A DNA stretch of 64,000 bases from Rhodocollybia butyracea (lineage: Eukaryota; Basidiomycota; Agaricomycetes; Agaricales; Omphalotaceae). The stretch is from contig JADNRY010000132.1 of assembly GCA_015501585.1 (NCBI GenBank), forward strand, positions 62,001 to 126,000. The letters are read 5' to 3'. A program made the position numbers and the translations under genes. Positions 12,157-24,154 of the stretch are shown here, in pieces (the first letter of the stretch is position 1; each line of letters opens with the position of its first letter). The notes beneath the pieces were generated by a model that searched no databases, was not told the DNA's origin, and saw only the letters and a program-made list of their open reading frames with translations.

Positions 12157-13329
12157 TCAGTCAGGGCAGTTGACTTTGGTATGATTGTTTTTGTGGCACT
12201 TTCCACAGATGTGGAGGTAACGACAGGAGTGTGCATTGTTGGGACAGCGACCATCATTGAATCTCTTACAGGGTTCTCGACAGAGATTTTTGGGAGGCTT
12301 GGTTGTTGAGGTGGACTCATGTGGGGAGGACGCTTGGATCCAATGGATGAAGAGGTCATGGAACTCTGAAAAATCGGTGAGTTCATACTGTCTTGTTTGT
12401 GAGACTCGGAAACGGATTGCCTTGTTGTAGTTGAGGACTTTATGGTGGTCACGTTCGGGCATGGCTCTGAAAAGGCGCACAATGTGCTCGCAATATCGGT
12501 CAAGTTTGTCTGTGCGGTGGGGGAAGACAAAAGTAATCGCTCGCTTGAAACAGGCGAAAACAATTTGCCAATCACCAGAGTTGGAGACTTTCTTCCCAGA
12601 AACCAGTTGGCCGAATTTGAACTCGATATCTCCGATTTTCTCTGTTTGACGTTTGTCCTGGGTAGTGGCATGCATGGTGGAGAAGATGTGGTCAAAACGG
12701 GCTGGTTTGCCTGTAACAATGTCATCCCAATCTTCGGAGGAGTAAACGGGACAATCAGGCTGTGATTGGATGGATGCTTGAGTGATCTTTGGTTCCCGCA
12801 TATAGTTTTCGAGTAAAGCATGAGTTTTCTCGAGCGTATTCGAGAGTTTGAGCCGTGAATCAGGGGGACGAATGAGCCACGGTAACGTCGACATGTCAAT
12901 CTTTCGCCGAGTGGTACATTCGCCTTCAGATTCACTTTCTGATCCTGACCCGTCGCCGTTATGTAGCATTTGTTTGTGAGCCGTTCCAGCAAGGTCAGTT
13001 TGCGCTTTGTTGAGTTCTCCGCCGGCATCTCCTCCAGCAGCGGCGTTACTCTTCCTGGTCTCGATGGAGTCAAGGAGTTTGAGGTAGAAGGCGAGGCTTT
13101 GGGAAAGAGACTCGGGCGTGAGTGATTTCGGAGCAAAAATGGCTTGTATTTCGAGTAAAGCGGATACTTTTGATGTGTCTCCTTTCTCAAAATTCTTGAC
13201 CACATCCATGCATTTCTGCGTGAGCTCGGCAGCTTCGTCGAAGCCAGGGAGACCCCCATTCAAGTCATCAGGTTGTGGCTGTTGACTCTGTTGGGACTGC
13301 TGTTGTCCTCGTGCATCTCCTTCAGACAT
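12157..13329 (-). CDS. Gag-like protein of DIRS-like element, 390 aa
   Basis: The start at 13329 (MSEGDARGQQ) opens a Gln-rich then acidic N-terminus. A helical central domain is followed by a C-terminal pair of zinc motifs: a CCCH type (CKRFNDGRCPNNAHSCRYLH) and a CX2CX4HX4C knuckle (CGKCHKNNHTKVNC). Both are expected of a nucleic-acid-binding capsid protein. It is the first gene of the element and lies just downstream of a noncoding leader (13330-13660). Confidence 0.7.
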   Translation of the reverse strand: MSEGDARGQQQSQQSQQPQPDDLNGGLPGFDEAAELTQKCMDVVKNFEKGDTSKVSALLEIQAIFAPKSLTPESLSQSLAFYLKLLDSIETRKSNAAAGGDAGGELNKAQTDLAGTAHKQMLHNGDGSGSESESEGECTTRRKIDMSTLPWLIRPPDSRLKLSNTLEKTHALLENYMREPKITQASIQSQPDCPVYSSEDWDDIVTGKPARFDHIFSTMHATTQDKRQTEKIGDIEFKFGQLVSGKKVSNSGDWQIVFACFKRAITFVFPHRTDKLDRYCEHIVRLFRAMPERDHHKVLNYNKAIRFRVSQTRQYELTDFSEFHDLFIHWIQASSPHESTSTTKPPKNLCREPCKRFNDGRCPNNAHSCRYLHICGKCHKNNHTKVNCPD

Positions 13330-13949
13330 GTAGTTGAACAAAGTGATGTATAAAGAGGTAATGCAGAGAATACAAGAAACAACAGACTGAGCTCGTCGGG
13401 TCAGAAAGAAAGCGCTAAGCTGACTACGACGGCTCACTTGATATAAGTAAGTAGAAATGGAAATGAGACATTGATGAAAGTGGCTGAAAAGCCAAGCACA
13501 AGTCAGAACAGGGCAGATGGCTGCGAGCGCGCGGAGCGTACCTGACTGAAACAAGTGTACTACACCGACAGAAAGGAGAGCAGGGTCTGAGTCGCGCGGA
13601 GCGTACACTGACTGTCGGTGAGTGACGAGGCAAGAAAAAGAGTAGCCGCCGAACTTACCAGGTTGATTAGACTCTTGTAAATCAATCTTCCAAAACCAAT
13701 TAAGCCAAGACCGTGGACACCGACCGACCGTCCGCTTATGTAATTTCCTTTTCTGGAAAGGTCAAAGCGATGAAACGTCGCCTCTTTATTGTATACCGTC
13801 TCTTCTATCGTCTACCTTGTTATACTCACTAACAATGTAACGACACGCTGAAATTTACCCACCAATTACCTATCATACACCTAAGAACTCTCAAGGCGGT
13901 TTGCGCTTTGTCTTCCGTGATAATATTGACACGACGAGACAGCCCAGTA

Positions 13950-14719
13950 CAGGCTAAATGGTACTAGAAACTTTGTAAGTCATTATATCAGACAGAATCT
14001 GACATAAAGTACTCACTAAAACTGTCTTGCACCCCTCTTTGTGGCAGGAAATCACAAACAAATTATCTGGGTCAATAATCTGTTCACCGCAGATGCATTC
14101 GCATGCTTGGTCAAGCATCTTCTCGGTAACAGTGCGCTTGCGCCGAGATCTAGTACCACCGCTAGCACTCATTTCCGGAACTCCAACTGCGGGCAGATCA
14201 GGAGGTTTGTTCAAGGGCTGGTTTGAGGCTTGTATGGGAGGATCTGAGACCAAAGGCTCAGGAGGCTGGTTTGAAGCTGCAAGAAGGTGAGTCTCCCTTG
14301 ATACTAATATCGTGTTCATCAATTCACTTACGGCGAATATCACACAGGATCTCATCTGGCGTTGGCAGGCCCTCGATCTCTTCATCCAATGGCGGCATAT
14401 CCTTCTCAGGCCCACCATACAAAATGCTAATATCTGAAAATTTGATATCAAAGTTTGGCGCAGGACCTTTTTTTTGCAGTCGACGCTCACGAAGCCTTTC
14501 CCTGTTGGTCATCCCTTCTCCTCTGTTGGGATCACTAGGTTCACCGTCGGAATCGGAGTCTACGGCAGCTTTTTGTTTACCCCGACGGACCATTCCCCTG
14601 TGCGCTATCTCTTGTTCATCAGGTTCTGATACATTTATATCATTATCTTGTCCTGTTTCTGAGATTTTGTCAATGTTATCCCTGTATAAAACACTCATCA
14701 GTCGCCTGAAATTCAACAA
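13950..14719 (-). pseudogene. Zinc-finger protein remnant (C-I-C-G type), two exons
   Basis: An acidic exon (about 14719-14336; SEPDEQEI, SDSDGEPSD) is joined by a GT-AG intron to a Pro/Asn-rich exon ending in CECICGEQI-x12-SCHKEGCKTV. That is a PHD/RING-like cysteine pattern I associate with agaricomycete transposon-linked proteins. The usual WYHLxC continuation is missing, so the gene looks truncated. Function unknown. Confidence 0.45.
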
Positions 14720-14769
14720 CTTGAGAATTCAACACACGTTAATGCAAGCAAGATTTGAATTATGAGCTT

Positions 14770-14966
14770 CTGAAATCACCACACGATTATTTTTCCTGTT
14801 TTGTAGCTGAACTTCCTTTTGGCGGTGAGTCCAGACATTCTTCTTGAGGTCGTTTTCATTTTTGCCGATGCTGTACAGTACGCTACAATACGGCCTGCAG
14901 CCTGAAAATAAGACCGCCCCCGGGACCAAGAGTATGTGACCTCAATGTGACCTCAGGGTTTGATGG
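14770..14966. other. Short gap
   Basis: No feature supported between the zinc-protein remnant and the hAT element. Confidence 0.3.
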
Positions 14967-14974
14967 CATCTGAG

Positions 14975-16534
14975 TGAGTGTTAGCAAAGGTACTGGGTTT
15001 CGTACTTTTATCGTACTTTTATCAATATAATCAAGTTACTTTATTTTCACATACTTGACAGGTACTTGATGCCATACTTCGGCAAAGTACTTGAGTACCG
15101 GATGTACTGATAGCATGTTATACCTCTCCTTTTGCGCACCTCAGATTGTGTTTATTATATAAGCCCACCCCAAACGCCATACATATGAGCTCATCGCAAT
15201 GGCTTTGCAGTAACTGCAGCTGTGATAAGTAATTTACTGATATCCAGACATCATCGTCATACTACCTTTCTACCACACATTTTTAGACCTGGAAGCATGA
15301 GTAAAGTCTCAACTTAGGCTCAAGGAGAAAGTGGTCTATTCAGCCTATATACAATATATAACAAGTGCAAAAATATTCAAATAAGGAGAATTTGGTTTTG
15401 ATATACAAGTCCGAAGGTAGATATAGAAACTGAACGCTTACCTACAAACATCCAATAGCTCTGTAATTACAATAATATTAAGTAAAGCTTCACTATCCCA
15501 AAGTGTGATGTGTTATCAAGTGAAAGCGCCTCCAATCAAATCCCCGGACCCCGACAAGAGTGCCAGACCCAAGCTTGCTGAGGCCTCCTCTGCCAGACTG
15601 TTATCTGCAGGCGGTGAATCATACTCAAAGCAGTCATCCTTGAGTGAATCCAGCACTTGTTTGTTCTTACACCGAGACCATTGTGTCCAAAGTTCCAAGA
15701 TCGGATGTACTTGGGGAGAAACTGATGCAACGATCTCCAAAATTCTGGGCTTTGCTTCCGGCAGTGCTTCAATTATTTCCGAATTTTCATACCCATGGCT
15801 ATCCACTGCACTGTATGACAATCGGACTAGCCAGTAAATTTAACCAAAGCTTCCCTCGGTGCGGTACCAGCTGCACCCCAAAAGTTGGCACCGTTGGGAT
15901 TGAGTTGAGTTCCGCCAATATCTGTTTGACAATCGTTGGGCGCCTTTTTCCTTGAGAAGAGGCTCTTCAGCCAATTCCAAGCCAATTCAGCATGTTGGAA
16001 GTCTCGAAAATGGCTAGAACGGTGGGGTGGAGCAGTGTGCTGCCAGGCGTCCCGAAGCACTGTTCAAGTTGTTCCGAGCATCTGATCTGAGCATCTCTGA
16101 CTTTTTTTCAACATTTTGTGGTCCGTAGACTTGCTATCTAGGCTGTGTGCGTTTGCAACGGCCCCCATAAATGTATTTGATCAGTACTTGGCCGCATCAA
16201 TAAATTCAAACTCCGCTACTTAGGAACTTCTTGACATGTAAATGACGACATGTTATTTTGTTACCCTCGATGCTCTACATAGTCAATCAGGGTGCTTGAA
16301 GGTTACTACAATTAGGCCATGCTTGCTCAAGCTTAAGAATCACGAAATTACGGGAAATACATCGCAATTATTAATATAAGTATTTAAGTAGCCAAGTACG
16401 ATCAAAGTACACTAAGTTACTTTGTCGTACTTGTACGTGACAAAGTAACTTAAGTACCTTAAGTACCTTTAAAGTACCTTTTGTAAAGACAAGTACGAAA
16501 ATTTAAAGTCCGCCAAGTACCTTTGTCACCCACC
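14975..16534. mobile_element. hAT-type element, 1560 bp, with 8-bp target duplication
   Basis: The 8-base direct repeat CATCTGAG stands at 14967-14974 and 16535-16542. The ends are inverted (GTTAGCAAAGGTACT on the left, TGACAAAGGTACTT on the right read inward) and both subterminal regions are full of GTACTT/AAGTAC motifs. Internal frames at 15505-16060 are broken and I recognise no transposase motif, so this is a non-autonomous or decayed copy. hAT is inferred from the 8-bp duplication and subterminal repeats. Confidence 0.75.
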
Positions 16535-16542
16535 CATCTGAG

Positions 16543-17106
16543 TGGGACGGATTGAACAGTACCTCGCATGATATCAAGATAATATATAGGTATACGTACC
16601 TATGATTTGCCGGTCTGTATAGTTCCATGCTTCTCAGTCATTCAAATCATACAAGTCAGTGCCATGTTTGCGTTTACGACTTTTTGAGCCATTGAATATG
16701 ATCGGTGATATGTTCTCTTGATCTGAAGTAGATATCCCGGGCTGAACAGGATGTGAACCTTGCTGATGTAAAGGAGTATGGGGTTGTAAAGGACGCGGTG
16801 TTGCTGGTGGATGGGAGTGAAAATAATTATGAGTACCGGCCGGTATCAGAGGCCAAAGGAGTGGAAAGATTAGATATCTGAGGCCATGTATGGCTGTGAG
16901 TTAATGAGCACGTACTGGGGGGCTCAGAATGGTAATCCCCGCGGTGATTCAGCAAGCAATAAACAAATTTAATCTATATACGGTATCGATCACGAGTTAA
17001 ACCACGGATAACTGTGACTGTCCCGTAACCGTGGAAAAATCACCATCCCATATCCATTCGGGCACCCAGAAATTGGCAATCCATGGCAGTCCCTAGTGGT
17101 AAGAGA
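16543..17106. other. Gap before second HNH/NLR block
   Basis: No gene or repeat that I can support. Confidence 0.3.
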
Positions 17107-17385
17107 TCAAAGTTCGGCGTCATAAAGGGCTCTATGGCGGGCACATGATACAATTGTACGGACAACCTCTGCACACACAGTATCGGTGGAAGCAAGAAGA
17201 AGCATAAAACCAAGAACTCGGGCTCGAGTGAGTTTATCCTTGTCTTCAAGCACAGATTGCTGGAAATTGTTGAATACGGTTGTGTATGCAGTGAGATTAT
17301 TCGGAGCTCTAAGTTTGTGCTGCACATCCTTAGGAGGAGGAAGAAGCCCTGGAGACAGTCCTTCAATAGTTATTGGTAAAACCAT
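17107..17385 (-). pseudogene. HNH-like protein, exon 1 duplicate only
   Basis: The start MVLPITIEGLSPGLLPPPK and about 80 following codons match exon 1 of the gene at 929-1877. Homology ends after RTIVSCARH, before the donor, and no HNH exon follows, so only the N-terminus was kept. It marks the left end of the duplicated block. Confidence 0.7.
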
Positions 17386-17449
17386 ACCCGGGCCGTCGAT
17401 GGATGAGTGTCCGGCCGTATCGTTGTTCAGACGCCCACCATGAGTCCTT

Positions 17450-19560
17450 TAACAACGCAACTCCTCGTTTTTCTCTCTCTCTCTCTCAAGGCTTCTTATT
17501 TTGCCCGTCATGATTGGGCCGCGGCGGCTGGAAGACAACAAACAATGGAGGCTGAAATCTGGTTAGACCAAGGTGGCTGGTACGTTCACCCACTTGGTTT
17601 GAATTCAAAGCTAAGACTCTTGAATACTCCAGTAATGAACAATTTGGTCTGACTCGCGTTAAAACTCGACAATTCTCAGACCAGACATGCCAGTAAAAAT
17701 CTCTCTATCAGCAGTTTGCCCAGGATGCCCTCAACGACTTGCCTCAAACCGTGACACAATTTGAGCCAGGGTGGCTCGGCCAAGAGCAATGCCGCCTCCT
17801 ATACCATGATAACAATGGCACATCTCAGCAGCAACTACCTGTTTATTGAACGCTGGACGAAGGTGATACAAAGAGGTGATTAATTGATTTGGCAGGCGTT
17901 GACTCAATGTCCAAAGCGTTGTCGATCATACTATCCATGAAACTAGATACTTTGACGAGTCCTACATGTCCTCATCACCTTTATGGCTGGGGTACAATTT
18001 GACCATATTCTCAAGTTTCACGACGCCGTCTCCAATCTTTTCATTAGCTATATCATTAAGTATGTAGTCTCGCACGCCAGAACTTTGAGAGTAAAGAAAC
18101 TTGTTCACTCATGGAAATGCTATATGTGGTATACATGTAAGTAGTATTATTATGAACAGCGTATGAAATTCTGAACGTATACAAATTCTTAGTAGTAATG
18201 ATCAAGACGTATCCATAGGTCTGCCATTCACCGATACTACAATTGGATGTTGTGGCTTTTGGGTTCTACAAGCACCACGACGTCAAGAGTTGGAACTTTT
18301 GTGCTTATGTTGTCGTTTTCGCAGAACAGAGGGGACGCTAAGGCTGTCATGAGAAACACAAATATACTTATCAAACATGGCAACGACTCACTAGGTACTA
18401 TGTACAGCTCACTCATTGAGGGTATTCCTTCAAACTCAGTCACTACAAAGGGCGTAGCCGGTTCGTAAGCCATTCGTTCTCTGATTCCAGAAAACACTGT
18501 GGCAAGAGAGTGTCAGTGGTGCCGGTGATGGCTCTGTTGAACCATCTTCGAGTGAGATGCTGGAGGGCGTGGGCAAGTAAGAGCAACAGTATGCTCGACT
18601 GAAGGCGGAAGCAGCTATTCCTGGGTTTTGTTCTGACGGGTTCAGGACATTTCTACTCGAGTGCTACAAAACATCTCTAAAACTAGAATACGATGCTGCA
18701 CAGCTGTCGAGCGCATCTTCGTGTTGGTAACCGAGGAAAACAAATGTAAGGCGTCAAATTAATAGGAGGAATCAAACACAAGGAATAACGAACAGATACT
18801 CTGCTCAATTCTTTCTGCTACTCGCACACAGGAAGATTCGTGTCCCGAGAACTGTACCTTTGAAGATGTTACATAGATGGAGATGTGCACATTAGAGCTA
18901 TACTGGAGTTCGACTCGAATCCACGTGGTAGGTTGGGAGGCTTTTGTATCGTTCAACCGAGCCAGCCGCATCAGGAGCTTTTGTATGTTTCATGCGTTGC
19001 GAGTGTACAAATGAGATGGAAGAAAGAATCGAGGCCGCCCAATTGCAAATTGTCACCATTTGTAGGCTTGTAGAAAATTCAACTTGGGCGAGAAATTTTG
19101 AAAGCTAAAGGCCTGGCTACAATGTTTCGTAGGAAACGATTCTAGAGATGGTTTCCATCCGACCAGGATTCAAGTTCGAGCGCTGAGAATAAATATTGAT
19201 CAGACTCCAATATAAGAGCTGGCGAGTAGTACCACGTACCGTGCGCGTCTAGCAGCAAGTCGAATGATTAACCAAATCTATCACCTCGTAGCACAACTAA
19301 TCTCCAGGGTTCAGATCGTTCTTCAGGTCCTCAGGCGCGCGCTTGCGTAGTGGCTGCTGAACAGCTTCATGGTGGTCAGGACACTAGCTGGGTGAAGGCA
19401 CTTGTGTGTCGGTTTCTCGTAACAGCGTTGACAGTATCCAGAATGAGGAAAGGAACACGGGAGCGATTGAGGCACGTGTTGCCGTAAACGTGTCACTAAT
19501 AACTATCTCAGATCCCAGGCTTGTTCCTTCTTTGGCTGGGACCGCCACCATCATCGATTT
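17450..19560. other. Intergenic part of second duplicated block
   Basis: Similar in segments to 1930-4610. A CT microsatellite lies near 17472-17487. Broken open frames (18237-18971) resemble copy 1 at nucleotide level but do not conserve a frame, so no gene is called. Confidence 0.45.
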
Positions 19561-19565
19561 TGGAT

Positions 19566-21494
19566 ATGAAGCGTACTCGAAGGTCGTCCTCTGTAGAAGA
19601 TTCTACTGCGACTCCGAAAAGGCTGCGAGGTTCAGAAAGTGAAGAACAATGTAAGTTGCCGCTGGACTTGGTCACGCAATGTTCATTCCATGCATGCCTA
19701 TAGCAAATGTATCCATGTTCTCGGGTGCATCCAACTTCGGCATACATGGAGGAACCTTTACATATGTTGCACGGGATAACAACATTAGTGGGCTCCTCAT
19801 ACTGTTTCAATTAAATAAAATCGTTGATCACATTCATTTGAAAGCCACAAATATCCACAATTATCACAACTGGAGTAGGTCTATCTATATGGATTTCATG
19901 ATTTAAATAAGTGACAGCTCAAACAAAGAACCAATTGATATTTTGAAAATCCGTGATTGGTTAAAGGCTCCAGATCCTTCTACCAATCTTGTGGCAGCAT
20001 GCAACAAGAAGATACCTGGCACTGGAGAGTGGATACTTTCACATGAACATTTTATTAAATGGCGAAAGGACGAATCTGGGCTCCTATGGATACATGGCAA
20101 AGGTAAATCACTTCTGTATGGTAAATTTGAATCTAAACATAGTGGATCTAGTGGGTTCAGGCAAAACATTTCTTTCGTATGCAAGCAACATTGAAATCAT
20201 GTTATGTTTCATCTTTCTCATGTAATTCTTTAGGGCAACCATCATCAAAGAGCTACAGGATAATCCAACATCACTGTGTTGCTACTATTACTTTGACAAC
20301 CGTGATAACTCACAGACCAAGACTAATGCTCAGGGTCTGATTCAGTCACTTCTGCTCCAGATGGCGGCAAGCAGTGCAGGAATCCATCCTGCTCTACATG
20401 AGTTATACACAAAGTGCAAACAGGGCATCATGGAGCCAACTATGGAGGATTTAAGTGCCACTCTGGTGGTTGTTTCCAAAGACTTAGGTCCAGTATACCT
20501 TGTGCTGGATGCCATGGATGAATGCAATGAGCCATCAGATGTTTTCAAGTATCTTGCTCATGTTAGAGAAAACTTCTGCATTACTGTAACCAGTCGATAT
20601 GTTGCAGAGACCAGCTATGGTGCCACAGACAGCATTTACCTTCATTTGGCACAAGACGCGTTTCATGATGATGTTATCAAATATCTCCAAGATAGGCTGA
20701 GCCATCGGACACTCAAACCAGAACTGTTCACAGAAATAGTTGATTATTTGACTGAAGGCGCTCAGGGACAGTAAGTAACCCTGACTCTGTCCTTGATGAG
20801 TGGCGCTAATTTAAAGCTGTCAAGATTCCGTTGGGTTGACTGCCAAGTAACTGTCTTGCAAAGATGTAAAACTCCCAAAGCCATCCGGGATGCCTTGAAA
20901 AAGTTGCCCAAAACCCTGGAGGAAACTTACACTGCAGCCATTACAAGAACAAGTAAAAGTGAACATGTGCATGATGCAGAAAAACTTCTTATGTGGCTGG
21001 TTTATGCATTTGAACCACTATCAGTCATCCAAGTCACAGAGATTCTGGCCATAGATTTGGATGCTCAAATATTTGATCCGGAAGCTCTGTCATTGGAGCT
21101 TGAACATGGAATTTATGATATCTTGGATTCCACTATGATCACTGTCAGTCAGGACAAGATTGTACAACTTGGACACAATTCTGTGAAAGAATTTCTGACT
21201 CAAACCCATGCTGAAGTGCACATGAGTAGACTCTTTGAAATTAATGAGCCCTTGGCCCATTCCATTATGTGTCAAATGTGCCTTATCTATCTATTGCAGT
21301 TTGACTCACAGAAGATTGATGGCTTTCAGCAGGGCTATCCTTTCGGACAATATGCTGCAAAGCATTGGCCATCCCACATGAGAAGGCTAGCAGAGGAGAT
21401 CCCTGAACACAAGCCTGCCAGAGACCTAGCCATCAAGTTCTTAGGAGGCAGCAGTCAGCTGCAGATAATTCTTTTCAGCGACCCCGTTGCCTAA
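19566..21494 (+). CDS. NACHT NLR protein (copy 2) without ankyrin repeats
   Basis: Exons are 19566-19650, an exon 2 carrying FSGASNFGIHGG (starting about 19704, donor uncertain), 19929-20102, 20152-20176, 20234-20770 and 20825-21494. All but the exon 2 donor match copy 1 and join in frame. Walker A GKVGSGKT, Walker B VYLVLDAMDE and the post-NACHT helical region ending IPEHKPARDLAIKFLGGSSQL are present. Homology to copy 1 stops at about 21463, and a foreign sequence adds about 10 residues and a TAA. The ankyrin sensor domain is therefore gone. No internal stop is seen, so a short NTPase-only protein could be made. It is a direct duplicate in the same orientation, about 14.95 kb downstream of copy 1. 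Confidence 0.75.
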
Positions 21495-22325
21495 TAACAC
21501 CCCCCTAGCAATCCCCATCATTATCTAGCAGCCCTTCCAGACCTCTAAAGGAATGCGCCGGTTATGTCACAGTATGCAGCGGCGACTTTGTGGCTGACCG
21601 GGGATCATCCCCCTTTCCACTTATGACCGTGCCGATGATTCCGCAGCTTCTCCCCACTTCCCCGCTCATTGTCCCGCCAAACTCATTGCTCCATGATAAG
21701 GAACATAGTCTCTTATCTAATGATAAGATTAACCTATGCGATAAAGCCAGTGGCCGATATCTTATCTACCCCTGGCTCTCATGGCATTCAATATACCCGA
21801 CATTTTTTATTTCCCACCCGCGCTCCCGAAAATCCTTCTGGTAGCTCCATGTACCGTCACGTTTTTCCCACCCACGCGCTATTGTCTTAAGAACAGTACT
21901 TAACTCAAGGCCTCTTACAGACATCTGCACCATAGGACATCCATTTTCCAATGTAAGCATTCCTGGACGTATGTACTGATGATCAATGTATGGACAAATG
22001 TAGTACTACAATAAGTATTATTGGCAGATCATTGATGGCAGTCACATGGGTATAGCACATTTACCGTAAGCCCCAGCCGTAACCCAGCCGTAACCCGTGG
22101 CCGTAACCTTGCCGTCACCCTACCGTCACCCTACCGTCACCCTACCGTCACCCTACCGTCACCCCGCCGTCACCCCACAGTTACATTTTGTATATTTACC
22201 ATGACCTTTAAGGCCTTATGATATTCTCAAAAAATCTTGAGGCCTTTAAGTTAAGGCCTATGTACTTAAGCCTTAGTACCCCTTTAGTAGAACACTGACA
22301 TTTTTCCTAAGTGCTGTGACATTTA
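21495..22325. other. Unassigned sequence with GC-rich patch and minisatellite
   Basis: Starts where NLR copy 2 loses homology. I see no coding region. The only structured part is the minisatellite listed separately. Confidence 0.35.
22112..22178. repeat. Minisatellite, 11-bp unit
   Basis: Five head-to-tail CCGTCACCCTA units are followed by two variant units, and preceded by related CCGTAACCC copies from about 22066. It is not the TTAGGG telomere repeat. Confidence 0.85.
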
Positions 22326-22699
22326 CAACATTTACTGTACTTTGGAGGTGGCAGGTAACTTGTATTTCTAGGTAAATACCCTAAGCTTATATAGAGAGGA
22401 GAGAGAGTTTAATACAAAAAGATACAAAACACACAGACTTTAAGAGAGAAACTGAGAGAGAGAGAGACAGAGAGAGGGCTAGGAAAGGAAACTCATTGCC
22501 ACAAAGGGTATATAAGATAATGGTAAAACTGTCCAAACTACTATGTATGTCCAAATCAGGTAGTAACTTGTGTATATCAAAATGGTTAAAGTCCTTTGGT
22601 CCTAGACAGTAATCTGCCCTGCAGTCCACAGGTTCATCTTTCAGGCAGCAGTGCTCATACCTCGCATACTTGCTATCCTCTGTCTTACTCATGGTATTA

Positions 22700-23072
22700 C
22701 ATCAGGAAAAGCAGTTTTTGCCTAGGTGACCCCAAAGTGGCCTAAAGCAAACTAGGTGACCTATGAATCCTATGGCATCCTAGGAATTTGGGCTCGTCCC
22801 TTGCCAGTCAAGGCTCTTGAGGATTCCCTAGGGTATCCTAGGCAAACCCAGGGCAAGCCTAGGTCTACCCAGGTTTGCCCAGGTGTTCCCAAAGTTGTCC
22901 TGGAGTTTCCCTGGGGCTTCCTAGGATACTCTAGGATACCCAGGGGAATCCTCAAGAGCTTTGACTGGCAAGGAACAAGCCTAAATTCCTAGGATGCCAT
23001 AGGATTCATAGGTCACCTAGTTTGCTTTAGGCCACTCTGGGGTTACCTAGGCAAAAACCACTTTTCCTGATG
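22700..23072. mobile_element. Foldback element family F1, copy 1 (373 bp)
   Basis: The ends are CATCAGGAAAAGC and its complement, flanked by TA on both sides. The two halves are near-complementary over most of their length (CCTAGG-rich), so the whole element can fold into one hairpin. Related copies are at 40070-40437 and 43479-43841. It has no coding capacity; frames inside are by-products. Confidence 0.85.
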
Positions 23073-23223
23073 TATAATGGTATTGGCTAGCTTGTCATAC
23101 TCCTCCAGTTAGAAGTAGTATTCAGAACATCTAGCCCTGTGCGCTAGCTTTCTAACAACACTGCAATTATGGTAACTGAGTGAGCCTAGTGTCTATAAGT
23201 ATTTTACTTCCTAGAGATACCAT

Positions 23224-24109
23224 TGTTGTAATAGGCTCCTGAGGGTAAACAGACAGCAACAAGTGTATTTCCGGTTGTCCTCTCCGTGACAGTCAGAAGA
23301 GAGAGACAAACGGATGCAGAAGCATCCACTGACTACAGCTTTATACCTACGTTAGATTACGAGCTTGTAATGACAAATCCTAATCCAACACACCCCCACA
23401 AGCAAAGTAATCTGCAACAATCATAACACAGCAAGCCTTCAAAAGAGTGTATCATGCCATTCTCGTAGTCAGTGACTTGAAACAGTCTCGATAAGTTGTA
23501 GGTGTCCTCATAATCAGTCCTCAGCAACTCAATCAGTTCCGGGCATCCTCATACTTGACCCTCGGCAACTCAAACAATCCTCGGTTGAAGCTGTAGACCA
23601 ACAAGCTCCAATAGGCATTCCTCAGCTGAGTGGTAGACATTCTCATAGTCGACAACTTGAATCAAGGTAAATCCATGAGTAGTAGGCTTTCTCGTAGCCA
23701 ACAACTCGAATAGGGGTGTCCAATCATCAATGGACCTTGAAGGTATTTATAATGGTCTCCACAGACCAACAACAGTATCACAAGAATTTCGGCATCCAGA
23801 AAATAAGGCTGGACAATATTCGAGCGACAAGAAAGCGACAAGCACAATAGGAGCCTCATCGAGCAGAATAGGGGCTTCATCAAGCACCCTTCAGGCAGTG
23901 GTGAGTTGTATACTAGCCCACCAGATGGCTAGGATCTGTTTGTGTTGTAATAGGCTCCTGAGGGTAAACAGACAGCTACGAGTGTATTTCCGGTTGTCCT
24001 CTCCGTGACAGTCAGAAGAGAGAGACAGATGGATGCAGAAGCATCCGCTGACTACAGCTTTATACCTATGTTAGATTACAAGCTTGTAATGACAAATCCT
24101 AATCCAACA
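23224..24109. mobile_element. TRIM-like LTR element, 886 bp, complete
   Basis: Two 167-base direct repeats, 23224-23390 and 23943-24109, begin TGTTGTAATAGG and end AATCCAACA. They differ at 7 positions by hand alignment (about 96% identity). The target duplication is ACCAT at 23219-23223 and 24110-24114. The 552-base interior has no gene and contains imperfect repeats of a CTCATAGTC...GCAACTC type unit. It is inserted in the LTR relic. Confidence 0.9.
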
Positions 24110-24154
24110 ACCATTGGCCAAAGTTCTCTAAGAGGTGGTGGGCCTCCGCATACC

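Larger units (their letters stand above)
9186..13671 (-). mobile_element. DIRS-like tyrosine-recombinase retrotransposon, about 4.5 kb
   Basis: On the minus strand the order is gag-like protein, reverse transcriptase/RNase H, then tyrosine recombinase overlapping the RT end. No aspartic protease or DDE integrase is seen. This gene order is diagnostic of DIRS-type elements. Both ends carry an 11-base inverted repeat, TCTAATCAACC at 9186-9196 and its complement at 13661-13671. DIRS elements do not make target duplications and none is seen. One A-run frameshift in the recombinase suggests the copy is inactive or mis-sequenced. Confidence 0.75.

Noticed and set aside
22066..22178. CCCTA-containing tandem repeat as an internal telomere tract
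   Set aside because: The unit is CCGTCACCCTA, not CCCTAA; it is an ordinary minisatellite.
22756..22992. Open frames inside the F1 foldback copies (also near 43567-43785)
   Set aside because: They read through CCTAGG-rich hairpin arms and occur on both strands alike; no protein features.
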